From DATJPD01 sp036394195 (GTDB lineage: Bacteria > Pseudomonadota > Alphaproteobacteria > CACIAM-22H2), in assembly GCA_036394195.1 (NCBI GenBank), contig DASWFO010000060.1:1-64000 (forward strand): a stretch of DNA of 64,000 nucleotides, read 5' to 3'. Below the pieces are notes generated by a model. It was not told the origin of the DNA. It was given only the letters and a program-made list of their open reading frames with translations, and did no database searches. Below, one piece after another: positions 44,220 to 52,094 of the stretch. Numbering within the stretch: the stretch's first letter is position 1; each line of letters begins with the position of its first letter. A program made the position numbers and the translations under genes.

Positions 44220-44402
44220 ATGCCGACGTATCGCTGCTTTCTGTTGGACAAAGACGGCAAGTTATCCGACGTCAGTTTTTCGGATCACGAAACCGACGAT
44301 GACGCCGTGAGTTGGGCCGAGCGCCGGCTGCGGACCTATTCCGACTGCAGTCACGCCGAGCTGTGGGTTGACGATCGAATAGTCCGGATGATCTCGCGCT
44401 AG
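44220..44402 (+). CDS. Small protein of a repeated 60-aa family (copy 1)
   Basis: A 60-aa protein: MPTYRCFLLDKDGKL, DVSFSDHETDDDAVSWAE, AELWVDDRIVRMISR. The layout (start with Tyr-Arg-x-Phe strand, 'acidic DDAxxxAE' helix, end in a [AE]xW-x-[DG]-x-x-[IL]V strand) is shared with the gene at 45064 and with a large, unnamed family of tiny proteins abundant in soil alphaproteobacteria. Function unknown. ATG 44220 is chosen over two ATGs 12-15 bases upstream by similarity to the second copy; the ribosome-binding site is poor. Confidence 0.6.
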   Translation: MPTYRCFLLDKDGKLSDVSFSDHETDDDAVSWAERRLRTYSDCSHAELWVDDRIVRMISR

Positions 44403-44504
44403 CCGTCCTGTGGCGCTCGCGATCGTCTTGGTAAAAACACGCTAACCTTGCATCGTTCGCAGACCGGGAATGCGTTGACCGTCTGGTCAATTAAGCTGCG
44501 CGTA

Positions 44505-44714
44505 ATGAATGACCGGCAACATCGCGAAATGCTCCACGCACACGACTACTATCGAGCGGCGCAGTACCTGATCCGGAAATATGGGGCCGAGGCCGGCGAT
44601 CGTGCCGCCATGCGCGCCGCCCGGCTGGCTGCGGACGGCTTTGCCGAGATTCACGCCATGTGGCGCTTGTTAACCGTGACGGTGCGCGAAATCGAAGACC
44701 GGGGTCGGCGTTAG
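44505..44714 (+). CDS. Small helical protein of unknown function
   Basis: A 69-aa protein: MNDRQHREMLHAHDYYRAAQ, YLIRKYGAEAGDRAAMRAARLA, HAMWRLLTVTVREIEDRGRR (shown in pieces). It matches the style of small alphaproteobacterial proteins with 'A..LI.RYG..A...AA.RA..L...G......W..I..A...L', probably two helices. No membrane segment or metal motif. It lies 102 bases downstream of copy 1 of the 60-aa family on the same strand. Function unknown. Confidence 0.55.
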   Translation: MNDRQHREMLHAHDYYRAAQYLIRKYGAEAGDRAAMRAARLAADGFAEIHAMWRLLTVTVREIEDRGRR

Positions 44715-45063
44715 ATTTACCGGCCGTTCATCCGAATCGGAAAAGATGCGCCGGCTTCGAGCGGGCGCTAAGACGACCTTGGGTCCGTGAAGAAAGCGGG
44801 CCCTCGTCGTGAGTGTTCGCGGCGGGGGCTCTAATAAGAATACGCGATGAGGACTCGAGATGGCCGCCGGTTCGGGCCAGTAAGCGCCGCCATTGGGATC
44901 GTTCCTGACAGCGCCTGACTTCCTCTAAATTCGGACAAAAGCCTTCGATGAGGCATGTTTCGTGGCCGGTCCTGCGCGAAAAACCTTGATCCGGTTGTGG
45001 GCGGGTGGATTAGAATACACGGAGTAGTTGCGGCAGACGCCGTTCACCTGTGAGTGCGAAACG
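44715..45063. other. Gene-free stretch in the decayed region
   Basis: About 350 bases in which I see no supported gene, hairpin or promoter pair. Base composition is lower in GC than in neighbouring coding regions. It lies between two small-protein genes and may contain their regulatory DNA. Confidence 0.35.
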
Positions 45064-45267
45064 ATGCGAGAGTATCGCTTCTTCTTTTGGACCGAAGCGG
45101 CCGCACGCATCGCGAAAGTAGAGGTCGCTGACTGTTCCGACGATGCCGACGCGGTGCGCTTGGCCGAACAGACACTCGGCGAAAATCCGCCATACCTTAT
45201 CGCAGAAATCTGGACAGGAGACTGTCTCGTCGAGCGCCGACAACGCCCCGGTGGTGTCGGCGGTTGA
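45064..45267 (+). CDS. Small protein of a repeated 60-aa family (copy 2)
   Basis: A 67-aa protein: MREYRFFFWTEAAARIAKVE, DCSDDADAVRLAEQTLGENP, LIAEIWTGDCLVERRQ (in pieces). It shares with the gene at 44220 the opening Tyr-Arg-x-Phe strand, the acidic Asp-Asp-Ala helix and the closing 'AEIW-x-G-D-x-LV' strand, so the two are diverged relatives. No known function; no clear ribosome-binding site beyond GTGAGTGCGAAACG. Confidence 0.6.
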   Translation: MREYRFFFWTEAAARIAKVEVADCSDDADAVRLAEQTLGENPPYLIAEIWTGDCLVERRQRPGGVGG

Positions 45268-45387
45268 CGGGGCTGCCACCGCAAACTCCGGCCGTACTCC
45301 TGACGATCGCGCTCGCACCTCTACGTCCCAATGGCGGCAAGGACACCCGGGAACAGGGACCGCCGTTTGTTCCCCCTCTGCCGTCGC

Positions 45388-45903
45388 CTAGCTCACAACC
45401 GCCGCGGCGACGAACTTCTGGACCGCATCCGCAAGCTGCCGGGCATAACTTCCCGTGAGCACCATCTCGTCCTTGGACGGCGCATGGGGCCGGGCGAAGT
45501 GGGTCGACATCATTCCAACGAAATGGCCGCCGCTCGTCACCAGCGGTGTCGATTGAACCGCCCGATAGCCGGCTTCCGCCGCCACGGCGCGAAAGGGAGC
45601 GAATTGCGGATCGAGCTCGACGTCCGGAATGACGACAGGCCGGCCCTCGCGCAACGCACGGCCGCAGGCGCAGTCGTCATCCACCGACACGCGGCCGAAA
45701 ACGTTCAGAAAGTTCTCTTTGAATCCCCGGTGGCACATGATGAGTAGCTGCCCACCGCGATACAGCTGAATATTGCCATAATCCGCACTCAGCAGCGCGA
45801 TTGTAGCATCGAGAACGAGTTGGAGCGCCGCATCGAGGCTCGTGCAGGCGGACAGCTGCCGGGTCAACTCGGCGGGATCAATCGACGATGGGGCGCGGTG
45901 CAT
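45388..45903 (-). CDS. GAF domain protein
   Basis: A 171-aa protein made of one GAF domain: LDAALQLVLDATIALLSADY, GNIQLYRGGQLLIMCHRGF, CACGRALREGRPVVIPDVE, then YRAVQSTPLVTSGGHFVGM and a final helix KDEMVLTGSYARQLADAV. GAF domains bind small molecules or sense oxygen and redox state; the cysteines in DDDCACGRAL are at a place where ligands or redox chemistry may occur. There is no attached output domain, so a partner must exist. Related free GAF proteins are common beside two-component genes. Start at ATG 45903; GTG 45909 is an alternative. Confidence 0.85.
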   Translation of the reverse strand: MHRAPSSIDPAELTRQLSACTSLDAALQLVLDATIALLSADYGNIQLYRGGQLLIMCHRGFKENFLNVFGRVSVDDDCACGRALREGRPVVIPDVELDPQFAPFRAVAAEAGYRAVQSTPLVTSGGHFVGMMSTHFARPHAPSKDEMVLTGSYARQLADAVQKFVAAAVVS

Positions 45904-46073
45904 TGGCACTGGAATGGCGTCTCGGTTGAGGCTGGCTGTGACCGCGAGTTCGACGTTGCCGCGGTCCAGGTCAATCTAAGCGCAACCGTCTACTTGATTC
46001 AATTGCCAGCGTTCAATGCGAATTCTGCATGGCGGACTTTCGCCGGTCCCGCCATTTTCACGACGACGTTCAC

Positions 46074-46394
46074 TTAGGGCTCTCGGCGGCCGACGCCAGG
46101 CGCTCGGCGTGCCAATTGATGCTCACTATACGGGTCGACCATGGCTATCTGCGGCGCGACGTGATCGGCCAGCGTTTCATAAAGGCGAGCCGGGTCGCCA
46201 CCGCAGCTCTGGGCCTTGGCGTGATACTGCTCCTCTGACGCCCTCGCATCGCGGTCACGCTGCGCGCGACACGCGTTGCTCGTCGAAGGTTGCCCGGGGG
46301 TTTGAACATTGAAGCTATCGACTGTCTGGGCGCTGCCTTGAGCGGTGCAGAGAAGGAGCAGCGGGCTGACGAGAAGCAGGGCGAGGTATCGCAT
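46074..46394 (-). CDS. Small secreted protein of unknown function
   Basis: A 106-aa protein with a Sec signal peptide (MRYLALLLVSPLLLLCTAQG, cut near SAQ). The mature part is hydrophilic with two cysteines that may form a bridge (NACRAQRDRD, KAQSCGGDPARLYETLADH). No domain is recognised. It follows the PG-binding lipoprotein gene by 78 bases on the same strand and may be co-transcribed with it. Open frames on the plus strand over it (46029-46238) are weaker. Confidence 0.6.
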   Translation of the reverse strand: MRYLALLLVSPLLLLCTAQGSAQTVDSFNVQTPGQPSTSNACRAQRDRDARASEEQYHAKAQSCGGDPARLYETLADHVAPQIAMVDPYSEHQLARRAPGVGRREP

Positions 46395-46472
46395 GGACGT
46401 GTCCCACGTTCGCGTCGAGCGTGCGACAGCTTGGCTCGTTGCCGGGAAAGACCGGGGCATGAGCGCGCCGGC

Positions 46473-47576
46473 CTAATGTATCAACGCCACCATCTGGTGG
46501 ATCGACAGCCAGCCGGCCGTCTGCGCCCAGGGCGACGACAAGTGCGGATTCCCCTGGTGATAGAGGCCCGTCGCCTCGAATACATCGGCCCCGTTCTGGC
46601 CCTGGCCGCGCCGCACATAGCCGCGGACTGCCTTAATGAAATCGTGCTTCGCGCCGTTGAACGCGCCGCTCGAGACCGGCACTTCGATCTGCGAGCCGTC
46701 GGCGACCGAGTTGGCCACCTTCACCGTGCAGCAGTTCTCGTCCTTGAGCTCGTCGTCGCTAATGGTCGAGAGCTGGACGTAGCCCCATTTCTCGCCAGGG
46801 TGCGCTCGTGCCGCGAGAGCGGCTAAGTCGCCCTCGGTTGAAATGGTGTGCGAGCCGCCAGTCGACGATTGGCCGGGTCGCGGAACGGCTACGGCCGATT
46901 GCGTGACGCCGGAGGACGTGACGCCGGAGGAAGCGTCGCCCGGGTGCTCCTGGTTCCGGTGCTTCCGGATCGAGCATTCGACGCTGACGCCGCCGCCCTT
47001 GTGGGCATCGCGCGGGCATGGATCACTGCCGGCGCCGGGCTCGTTACCGGCCGAGCGGTCCGCGCCGCCATCGCCACTCGCTATCGGCCCGGCATTTCCG
47101 GGGCTCTTCTGCACGCGTTGGTCGACCTTCTGCACGCCCTCGTCGAACTCCTTGTGCAGTCCTTGGTCGACCTTCTGCACGGCTTGATCAAGCTTCTGCA
47201 GTCCCTGGTTCACGAGGTCAGCAAGTCCAGAGCCCTGGCTTGACTGGCTGGAGCCGGAAAGCGCCGGAGCGCCAACCGGCTCAGGCTTGCGCTGCAACGA
47301 AGCGAGGAGCTCTGGCGACGGCTGCCCATCGATTTGTAACTTGTGGTCCTGCTGGTAGCGCCGGATCGCTGCCGCCGTCTTAGCGCCATAACTGCCATCC
47401 ACCGGCCCTGGGTCATAGCCCTGTTGGGCCAGTGCCGCCTGGATCGGACGGATGGGCGCGGCGGCTTGGCCACTCGCCGGCGGCCGCGAACCGGGGCCGC
47501 CGGCTTCCCCGCCGGAGGCCGCACAGCCGGCAAGGAGCGCACCCGCACCGATCACCAGCACTCGCCAATAGCGCAT
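46473..47576 (-). CDS. Peptidoglycan-binding lipoprotein
   Basis: A 367-aa protein. Signal peptide with lipobox LLAGC; a PG_binding_1 domain at about residues 42-95 (IQAALAQQGYDPGPVDGSYG, AAIRRYQQDHKLQIDG); an amphipathic repeat at about 115-165 in which 'LQKxDQAVQKVDQ'-type units recur; a Ser/Gly-rich linker with SSGVTSSGVT; and an unknown C-terminal domain of about 110 residues (GYVQLSTISDDELKDENCC to the end). It would be anchored in the outer membrane and touch the cell wall. GGGAGGACC precedes ATG 47576. It is in line with the secreted-protein genes at 47667 and 46074. Confidence 0.8.
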   Translation of the reverse strand: MRYWRVLVIGAGALLAGCAASGGEAGGPGSRPPASGQAAAPIRPIQAALAQQGYDPGPVDGSYGAKTAAAIRRYQQDHKLQIDGQPSPELLASLQRKPEPVGAPALSGSSQSSQGSGLADLVNQGLQKLDQAVQKVDQGLHKEFDEGVQKVDQRVQKSPGNAGPIASGDGGADRSAGNEPGAGSDPCPRDAHKGGGVSVECSIRKHRNQEHPGDASSGVTSSGVTQSAVAVPRPGQSSTGGSHTISTEGDLAALAARAHPGEKWGYVQLSTISDDELKDENCCTVKVANSVADGSQIEVPVSSGAFNGAKHDFIKAVRGYVRRGQGQNGADVFEATGLYHQGNPHLSSPWAQTAGWLSIHQMVALIH

Positions 47577-47666
47577 TTGGGTCCTCCCTGGTGTTTTCCG
47601 TCCTCGTTGTCGTCTTCGGATTGCCACGACGGTCGGCTAACCACCGTACAACTCGGCAGGTCCGAA

Positions 47667-48971
47667 TTATTTCTTTCCGCCCCCCTGGCTCCCTTGCGGA
47701 GACCGCATCGCCTGATCGGGCAAGCTGGGGCAGGCGATCGCGCTTGCCTTATCGCCGCGCCCCTGCATGCATGAGATCGTCGCCTGCCCCGATTGCGCGT
47801 CCATGTAGATGTAGTGGAGCTCCTCTCCCGGGACGTCAGGCCGCCGCACGATCGTCCACCACACCCATTTCCCGCGTGGCGCGGTGCGGTTGAAAAACGG
47901 ATCGCGGCCGAGGCTCGCGTCCCCCGCGGCGGGCGAGCTCGGCGCCAGTTGCTGGGTTCCGATGTGGTAGTTCGCGCCGATCAGGATAAGCTGAACCTGC
48001 GTCACCCACCGGCTCGGGTCCGGATCTGGCCGGGAGCTCTGCGCCATCGGCATAGGCGGCCGGTTGAGACGACGGGTCGCTTCGTCTGGGTCAAGAATGT
48101 TGGCCGGCGCCGGAGAGGGCTTTGGGTCATCAACGTCTGACGTCGTAACGTTGAATTGCCCTGGCTGATCGATGCGGCGGCGGCCGTTCATCCATGATTT
48201 CGGCGCCGCGATGTGCACGACGAGATCTTCCCATCCACTTGCCGGTGCACCCCTGGCCGCGCTTGGTCGGAAATAATGAAAGTCGGCTCCGCTGATCTGC
48301 AGCGTCTTGCTCGCGAGCGCGACCTCGACCTCGTAGAGCTTGAACGGGGGATTCTGGCGCGCCGCTTCGGCGTCGGCGCGACGACGAAGACTGGCGAAGT
48401 CGGTCGCAGTGCCGGGCGGGAGCTCCTCCGTCCGGCTCGCGGCCTCCTGGCGCTGGTTCGCCTCGGCAAGCCCGGAGAGCGCGTCGAAGCTGGTCGCGGC
48501 GCCGCTCTCCGCATCGATCATGATCGTGCCCGAGCCGCCGGCGAGCTCCCACGCGGTGCGCGGACCCTTCGCGGTCGGATAGGCCTTGATGGTGGCCTGC
48601 ATCACGGGACCGACCCCCTGCTTGCGCGCGGCGGCCACGGCCTCCGTCAGGTCGAGGAAGCGGTCGGGGAGCGGCACGGCAGCCGGATCGGTGGGCATCG
48701 GGATGACGGTTGGCTTGCCATCCCCCACAGCCACCATGAGCCCCTCGCCGGTCGAGCGCGACCGGAACGTGAACATCGCGCCTCTTCCCGACCCGAGCGT
48801 CCCATCGGGCTGCGGCGCAGCGACAATCCCGATCAGCGCGGCGTCAGGCTTCCAGCGCTTGGCCTCCGCCCGCGCCGTCTCGGCGGCCGCCGCGACCGTC
48901 TCGGCAGCGACAGCGATGTCGGGGACAGCGATCAGCACGAGCAGGCCGATGAGTGCCGCGCGAACCGTCAT
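47667..48971 (-). CDS. Secreted protein of unknown function, possible PepSY-like repeats
   Basis: A 434-aa protein with a Sec signal peptide (MTVRAALIGLLVLIAVPDIA, end near AVAAE). Two segments look alike in outline: AYPTAKGPRTAWELAGGSGTI followed by MIDAESGAATSF, and KWVWWTIVRRPDVPG followed by YIYMDAQSGQATISC; each is a strand pair ending in 'DA-x-SG', which is reminiscent of PepSY domains, but the match is loose. A Pro-rich linker lies in the middle. No catalytic motif seen. The start at 48971 is chosen for its signal peptide. Gap of 90 bases to the lipoprotein gene. Confidence 0.65.
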   Translation of the reverse strand: MTVRAALIGLLVLIAVPDIAVAAETVAAAAETARAEAKRWKPDAALIGIVAAPQPDGTLGSGRGAMFTFRSRSTGEGLMVAVGDGKPTVIPMPTDPAAVPLPDRFLDLTEAVAAARKQGVGPVMQATIKAYPTAKGPRTAWELAGGSGTIMIDAESGAATSFDALSGLAEANQRQEAASRTEELPPGTATDFASLRRRADAEAARQNPPFKLYEVEVALASKTLQISGADFHYFRPSAARGAPASGWEDLVVHIAAPKSWMNGRRRIDQPGQFNVTTSDVDDPKPSPAPANILDPDEATRRLNRPPMPMAQSSRPDPDPSRWVTQVQLILIGANYHIGTQQLAPSSPAAGDASLGRDPFFNRTAPRGKWVWWTIVRRPDVPGEELHYIYMDAQSGQATISCMQGRGDKASAIACPSLPDQAMRSPQGSQGGGKK

Positions 48972-49311
48972 GGAGCATACGGCACCGGCCCTTTGCCGGT
49001 CCGCATCCCGCCACAGCGGCTCGCCCCACGCTTGCGATCGCACGCAGAAGACTTGGCTTCCCGCCCCCATGGGGATGGGAGGACACTTGCTCGGCTGTTG
49101 CCGTGCAGACCTGCGCTGGGTCGGTCGCATTGTCAGTCGTCGGCGGTGAACGAGTATTCTATCACTCCCATCGAATGGTCGCCATGTCGCACGGGGAGCG
49201 CTGGGATCAAACGAGCTCGTCTGCGCCTCTGACCGCCAGCCTCACGCCCGCACCGGTGCCGCAGCGTTTTGATTGAGGATGCATTGGACCGAAGCCGATC
49301 CGCCGACCCGG
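48972..49311. other. Intergenic region without a supported gene
   Basis: About 340 bases between the start of the 434-aa gene and the stop of the next minus-strand gene. The stretch near 49148-49170 (acgagtattctatcactccc) is AT-richer. I see no convincing gene, hairpin or promoter pair; it probably holds the promoter of the envelope gene cluster. Confidence 0.35.
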
Positions 49312-50280
49312 CTACTCGATCACCCCGTCCGCGACCGCGAGCAAGGTCGGCGGGACGTCGAGGTCGAGCGCCGTTGCGGTCTTCAGGTTGATCACCAGCT
49401 CCAGCATGGTTGGCTGTTCAACCGGCAAATCCGCCGGCTTGGCGCCCTTGAGGATCTTGTCGACATAGACGGCCGCATTCCGGGACAATTGGTCCAGGCT
49501 CGGTCCGTAAGAAATCAGGCCTCCAGACTCCGGAAAATCCCTGAAATAGGAGATCGCCGGCGTTCTGCTGTTGAGCGCCAGCTCGGCAATCCGTCCGGCG
49601 TATCTGGTCATGAGAGACGCCGGCAAGATGACGAGCGCCTCCGGCCGTATCCGCGCGATCTCCTGGAACGCGCGATCAAGATCTTCACCCTTCCGTGCCT
49701 CCACCAGGGTGATCTCCATACCCGAGGCGCGAGCTGCTTCTTCCGTTTCCCTTAACGAGAACACGACGGGGGGATCGTCCGGGTTCCAGAGAATGGCCAG
49801 ACGGGACAGGTCCTTGGTGATCGCCTTGAGCCATTCCAGCCGCTTTCCGCTCAGCTCCGGGGACTGCAGGCTGAACCCGGTGATATTGCTGCCCGGGTGC
49901 GCGAGGCTGGCCACGAACCCGGTTCCCACCGGATCGCTGCTGCCGGTCATCACGATGGGAATGGTGCGCGTTGCCTGCTGGGCGGCGCGGACCGCCTGCG
50001 ACCCCCCTGCGACGATCACATCGACCTCGAGTGCCATGAGCTCGGCCACGCGGCGGGGCAGCCGATCCGCCGGGTCGCTCGACCGATACTCGATCACAAC
50101 ATCGTGGCCTTCGACGTACCCCAGTTCGGCCAGCCCCTGCCGAAATGTCCGGAGACGGCGCTCCGAACCGAGGAACCCGATCCGCGCCATTCCATTCGGC
50201 GCCAGAGCATGCGCCGCGAGCGGCCACGCCAGCACCGAGCCAAGAACCGTGATGAAATCCCGCCGCCTCATCGTGGCCAC
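49312..50280 (-). CDS. ABC-type substrate-binding protein (TrpX/YtxG-like family), Tat-exported
   Basis: A 322-aa protein with a twin-arginine signal (MRRRDFITVLGSVLAWPLA). The mature part belongs to the 'ABC_sub_bind' family: GFLGSERRLRTFRQGLAELGY, IEYRSSDPADRLPRRVAEL, DVIVAGGSQAVRAAQQAT, PIVMTGSSDPVGTG and GSNITGFSLQSPELSGKR. In Gram-positives related proteins bind tryptophan; in alphaproteobacteria the family is greatly expanded and its ligands are mostly unknown. No permease or ATPase is next to it, so it is an orphan. Confidence 0.9.
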   Translation of the reverse strand: MATMRRRDFITVLGSVLAWPLAAHALAPNGMARIGFLGSERRLRTFRQGLAELGYVEGHDVVIEYRSSDPADRLPRRVAELMALEVDVIVAGGSQAVRAAQQATRTIPIVMTGSSDPVGTGFVASLAHPGSNITGFSLQSPELSGKRLEWLKAITKDLSRLAILWNPDDPPVVFSLRETEEAARASGMEITLVEARKGEDLDRAFQEIARIRPEALVILPASLMTRYAGRIAELALNSRTPAISYFRDFPESGGLISYGPSLDQLSRNAAVYVDKILKGAKPADLPVEQPTMLELVINLKTATALDLDVPPTLLAVADGVIE

Positions 50281-50398
50281 GCCGAGCGCCTCCTGCGCGC
50301 CTAGTGGGCCCCCCGATCAGCCGCTGTCTAGCTATACGCCGGGCGTGGCCCGGGTCAATTCGGAAAGCGGACGCCGGTGGATAAAGTCGATGTGGGCC

Positions 50399-50644
50399 TC
50401 AGCGCAGGGCCGCGCGTTGGACCTTGCCTTTGATCTCGGTCGCCAGCTGGTCAAAATCGACCGGCTTGGCGAAGACCGAATCAGCGCCCCACAGGTCACG
50501 CACATCGGCAGCCGCTTCGGGATGGCCGGTGACAAAGATGACCAGCTGATCGGGCTTGCGGAGTTGCAGCATGTTGGCCAGCGCCACGCCATGTGGACCG
50601 CCGGGCGGCATGTGGATGTCGACCACGAGACAGTCCGGCAGCAC
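50399..50644 (-). pseudogene. Truncated response-regulator receiver
   Basis: The reading frame gives the second half of a receiver: DCLVVDIHMPPGGPHG with the phosphoacceptor Asp, VIFVTGHPEAAADV with the switch Thr, and SVFAKPVDFDQLATEI with the conserved Lys. The first two strands with the acidic pocket are missing; an in-frame TAG stands nine codons before the possible GTG start at 50644. About 81 residues instead of about 120. Probably a decayed gene, with the neighbouring monooxygenase gene ending just upstream. Confidence 0.65.
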
Positions 50645-50719
50645 GCCGCCGCGATCCGTCGCGGCCTACGTCGCCCTACGCGCCGTCCCCGACCGGGCGA
50701 TGCGCGCATCGACCACCGC

Positions 50720-51823
50720 CTAGAGCGATGCCGACGCCGGTGCAAGCTCCTGCGCCAGCTCATGACGGATGCCCGGCAACACGCGCTCGCCGAAGAACCT
50801 TTGGTCTTCGATATAGTCCGGGAACATGAACATCATGCCATCGAGCTCCGCCCCCCTGATCGTCTTCACGATCCGGCGGCGCAGGCTGTCCGCCGACCCG
50901 ATCGCAAAGGACGTCATGAAGGCGTCGTTGCGTGCCCGCAGCAACAGGTTATGGACCTGTCCGTCCTGCCGCGGCGCCTGCCGATAGCCGGAGCCCATGC
51001 CCTGCAACGTCTCAACGTCTATTCCCGCGCGATAGTGCTCGGCCCGCGCCTCGGCCGCGGCGTCGGTTTCGCCGGGCACGATCACGCAGTTGATGAATGT
51101 CTTGATCGTCCGGCCGTATTCCGCCGCGATGGCCTTGGCGCGGCGGCTGTTCCTGGCCACCTCGGCATCGTCCTTACCGCTGATAAAAGCGGCGTCGGCG
51201 TGCCGCGCCGAGAGGCGAAGGCCGACCTCCGACATGCCGGCGCAGATGAGGGTCGGCCGTGGGTCTGACACCGGCTTTGGATCGCACATGCAGTCGGCGA
51301 GCTTGAAATATTTCCCGTCGAGGTTGACCGCCGGCTCCGACCACAGGCGCTTCACCGCGTCGAGCCATTCCTCGGCGAGCTCGTAGCGCTGGTCGTGATC
51401 GAGGTCTTCACGCCAGCCCCCCATTTGCGAGAATTCGTCGCGAAAGGCGCCCGACACGACGTTGAGGCCGGCACGCCCGTCGCTCGCGTGATCGAGCGTG
51501 CACACCATCTTGGCGACAACGGCCGGATTGTGCAGAAGCGTGTGAACGGTACACCAGAGCTTGATCCGCGACGTCACTTGCGACAGCGCCGACATCAACA
51601 TCAGGGACTCTTGCGACGTGCCCCAGTGATTGCGGGGGCCGCCGAAGCCCCGCCACTTCATCATCGACAGGACGAAATCGAGACCGAGCTCCTCCGCCAG
51701 AAGCGTTGCCCGCTTATTCAGGCCGAATGAGCCGTCAATGACCGGTGCATTGCGGGACACGATCCAGCCGCCGTTGGCGATCGGGAGGAAAATGCCAAAC
51801 TGAATTTTTCGCTGCGTTGACAT
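50720..51823 (-). CDS. LLM-class flavin-dependent monooxygenase, RutA-like
   Basis: A 367-aa luciferase-like protein. Its sequence follows the pyrimidine monooxygenase RutA closely in outline: FGIFLPIANGGWIVSRNAP, LDFVLSMMKWRGFGGPRN, LWCTVHTLLHNPAVVAKM, GLNVVSGAFRDEFSQMGGW, ICAGMSEVGLRLSARHADAAF. RutA opens the uracil ring with FMNH2 and oxygen; however no rutB-rutG genes are near, so uracil may not be the substrate. ATG 51823 is preceded by GAAGG; an upstream extension lacks a signal. It is divergent from a second LLM gene across a 271-base gap. Confidence 0.88.
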   Translation of the reverse strand: MSTQRKIQFGIFLPIANGGWIVSRNAPVIDGSFGLNKRATLLAEELGLDFVLSMMKWRGFGGPRNHWGTSQESLMLMSALSQVTSRIKLWCTVHTLLHNPAVVAKMVCTLDHASDGRAGLNVVSGAFRDEFSQMGGWREDLDHDQRYELAEEWLDAVKRLWSEPAVNLDGKYFKLADCMCDPKPVSDPRPTLICAGMSEVGLRLSARHADAAFISGKDDAEVARNSRRAKAIAAEYGRTIKTFINCVIVPGETDAAAEARAEHYRAGIDVETLQGMGSGYRQAPRQDGQVHNLLLRARNDAFMTSFAIGSADSLRRRIVKTIRGAELDGMMFMFPDYIEDQRFFGERVLPGIRHELAQELAPASASL

Positions 51824-52094
51824 TGCCCACCTTCCCTTCGTCCCGGCACCGAGGTGCCGCCGGCCGGGTATTGCAGCCGTCGTGCCAGACAAGGGCCGAC
51901 GTGAGAGCGCGATGCGGGTCGCCGTAGGGCGCCCAATTTTTCGCCAAATCCCGCCTCGGTGAGGACAGAATGGGCTCGAATGGCCTAGGTTCGGTGAGCT
52001 GACATAAACTTGGCCGGCGTGTCTGCCGGAAGGTCTTGCCGACCGATCAGGACCGATCGAAACGACTTAAGCCGTGATCCGTGGGAGGGACATC

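Noticed and set aside
46029..46238. A 69-codon plus-strand frame ending in a hydrophobic stretch
   Set aside because: No ribosome-binding site; the minus strand has a signal-peptide-bearing frame in line with its neighbours.
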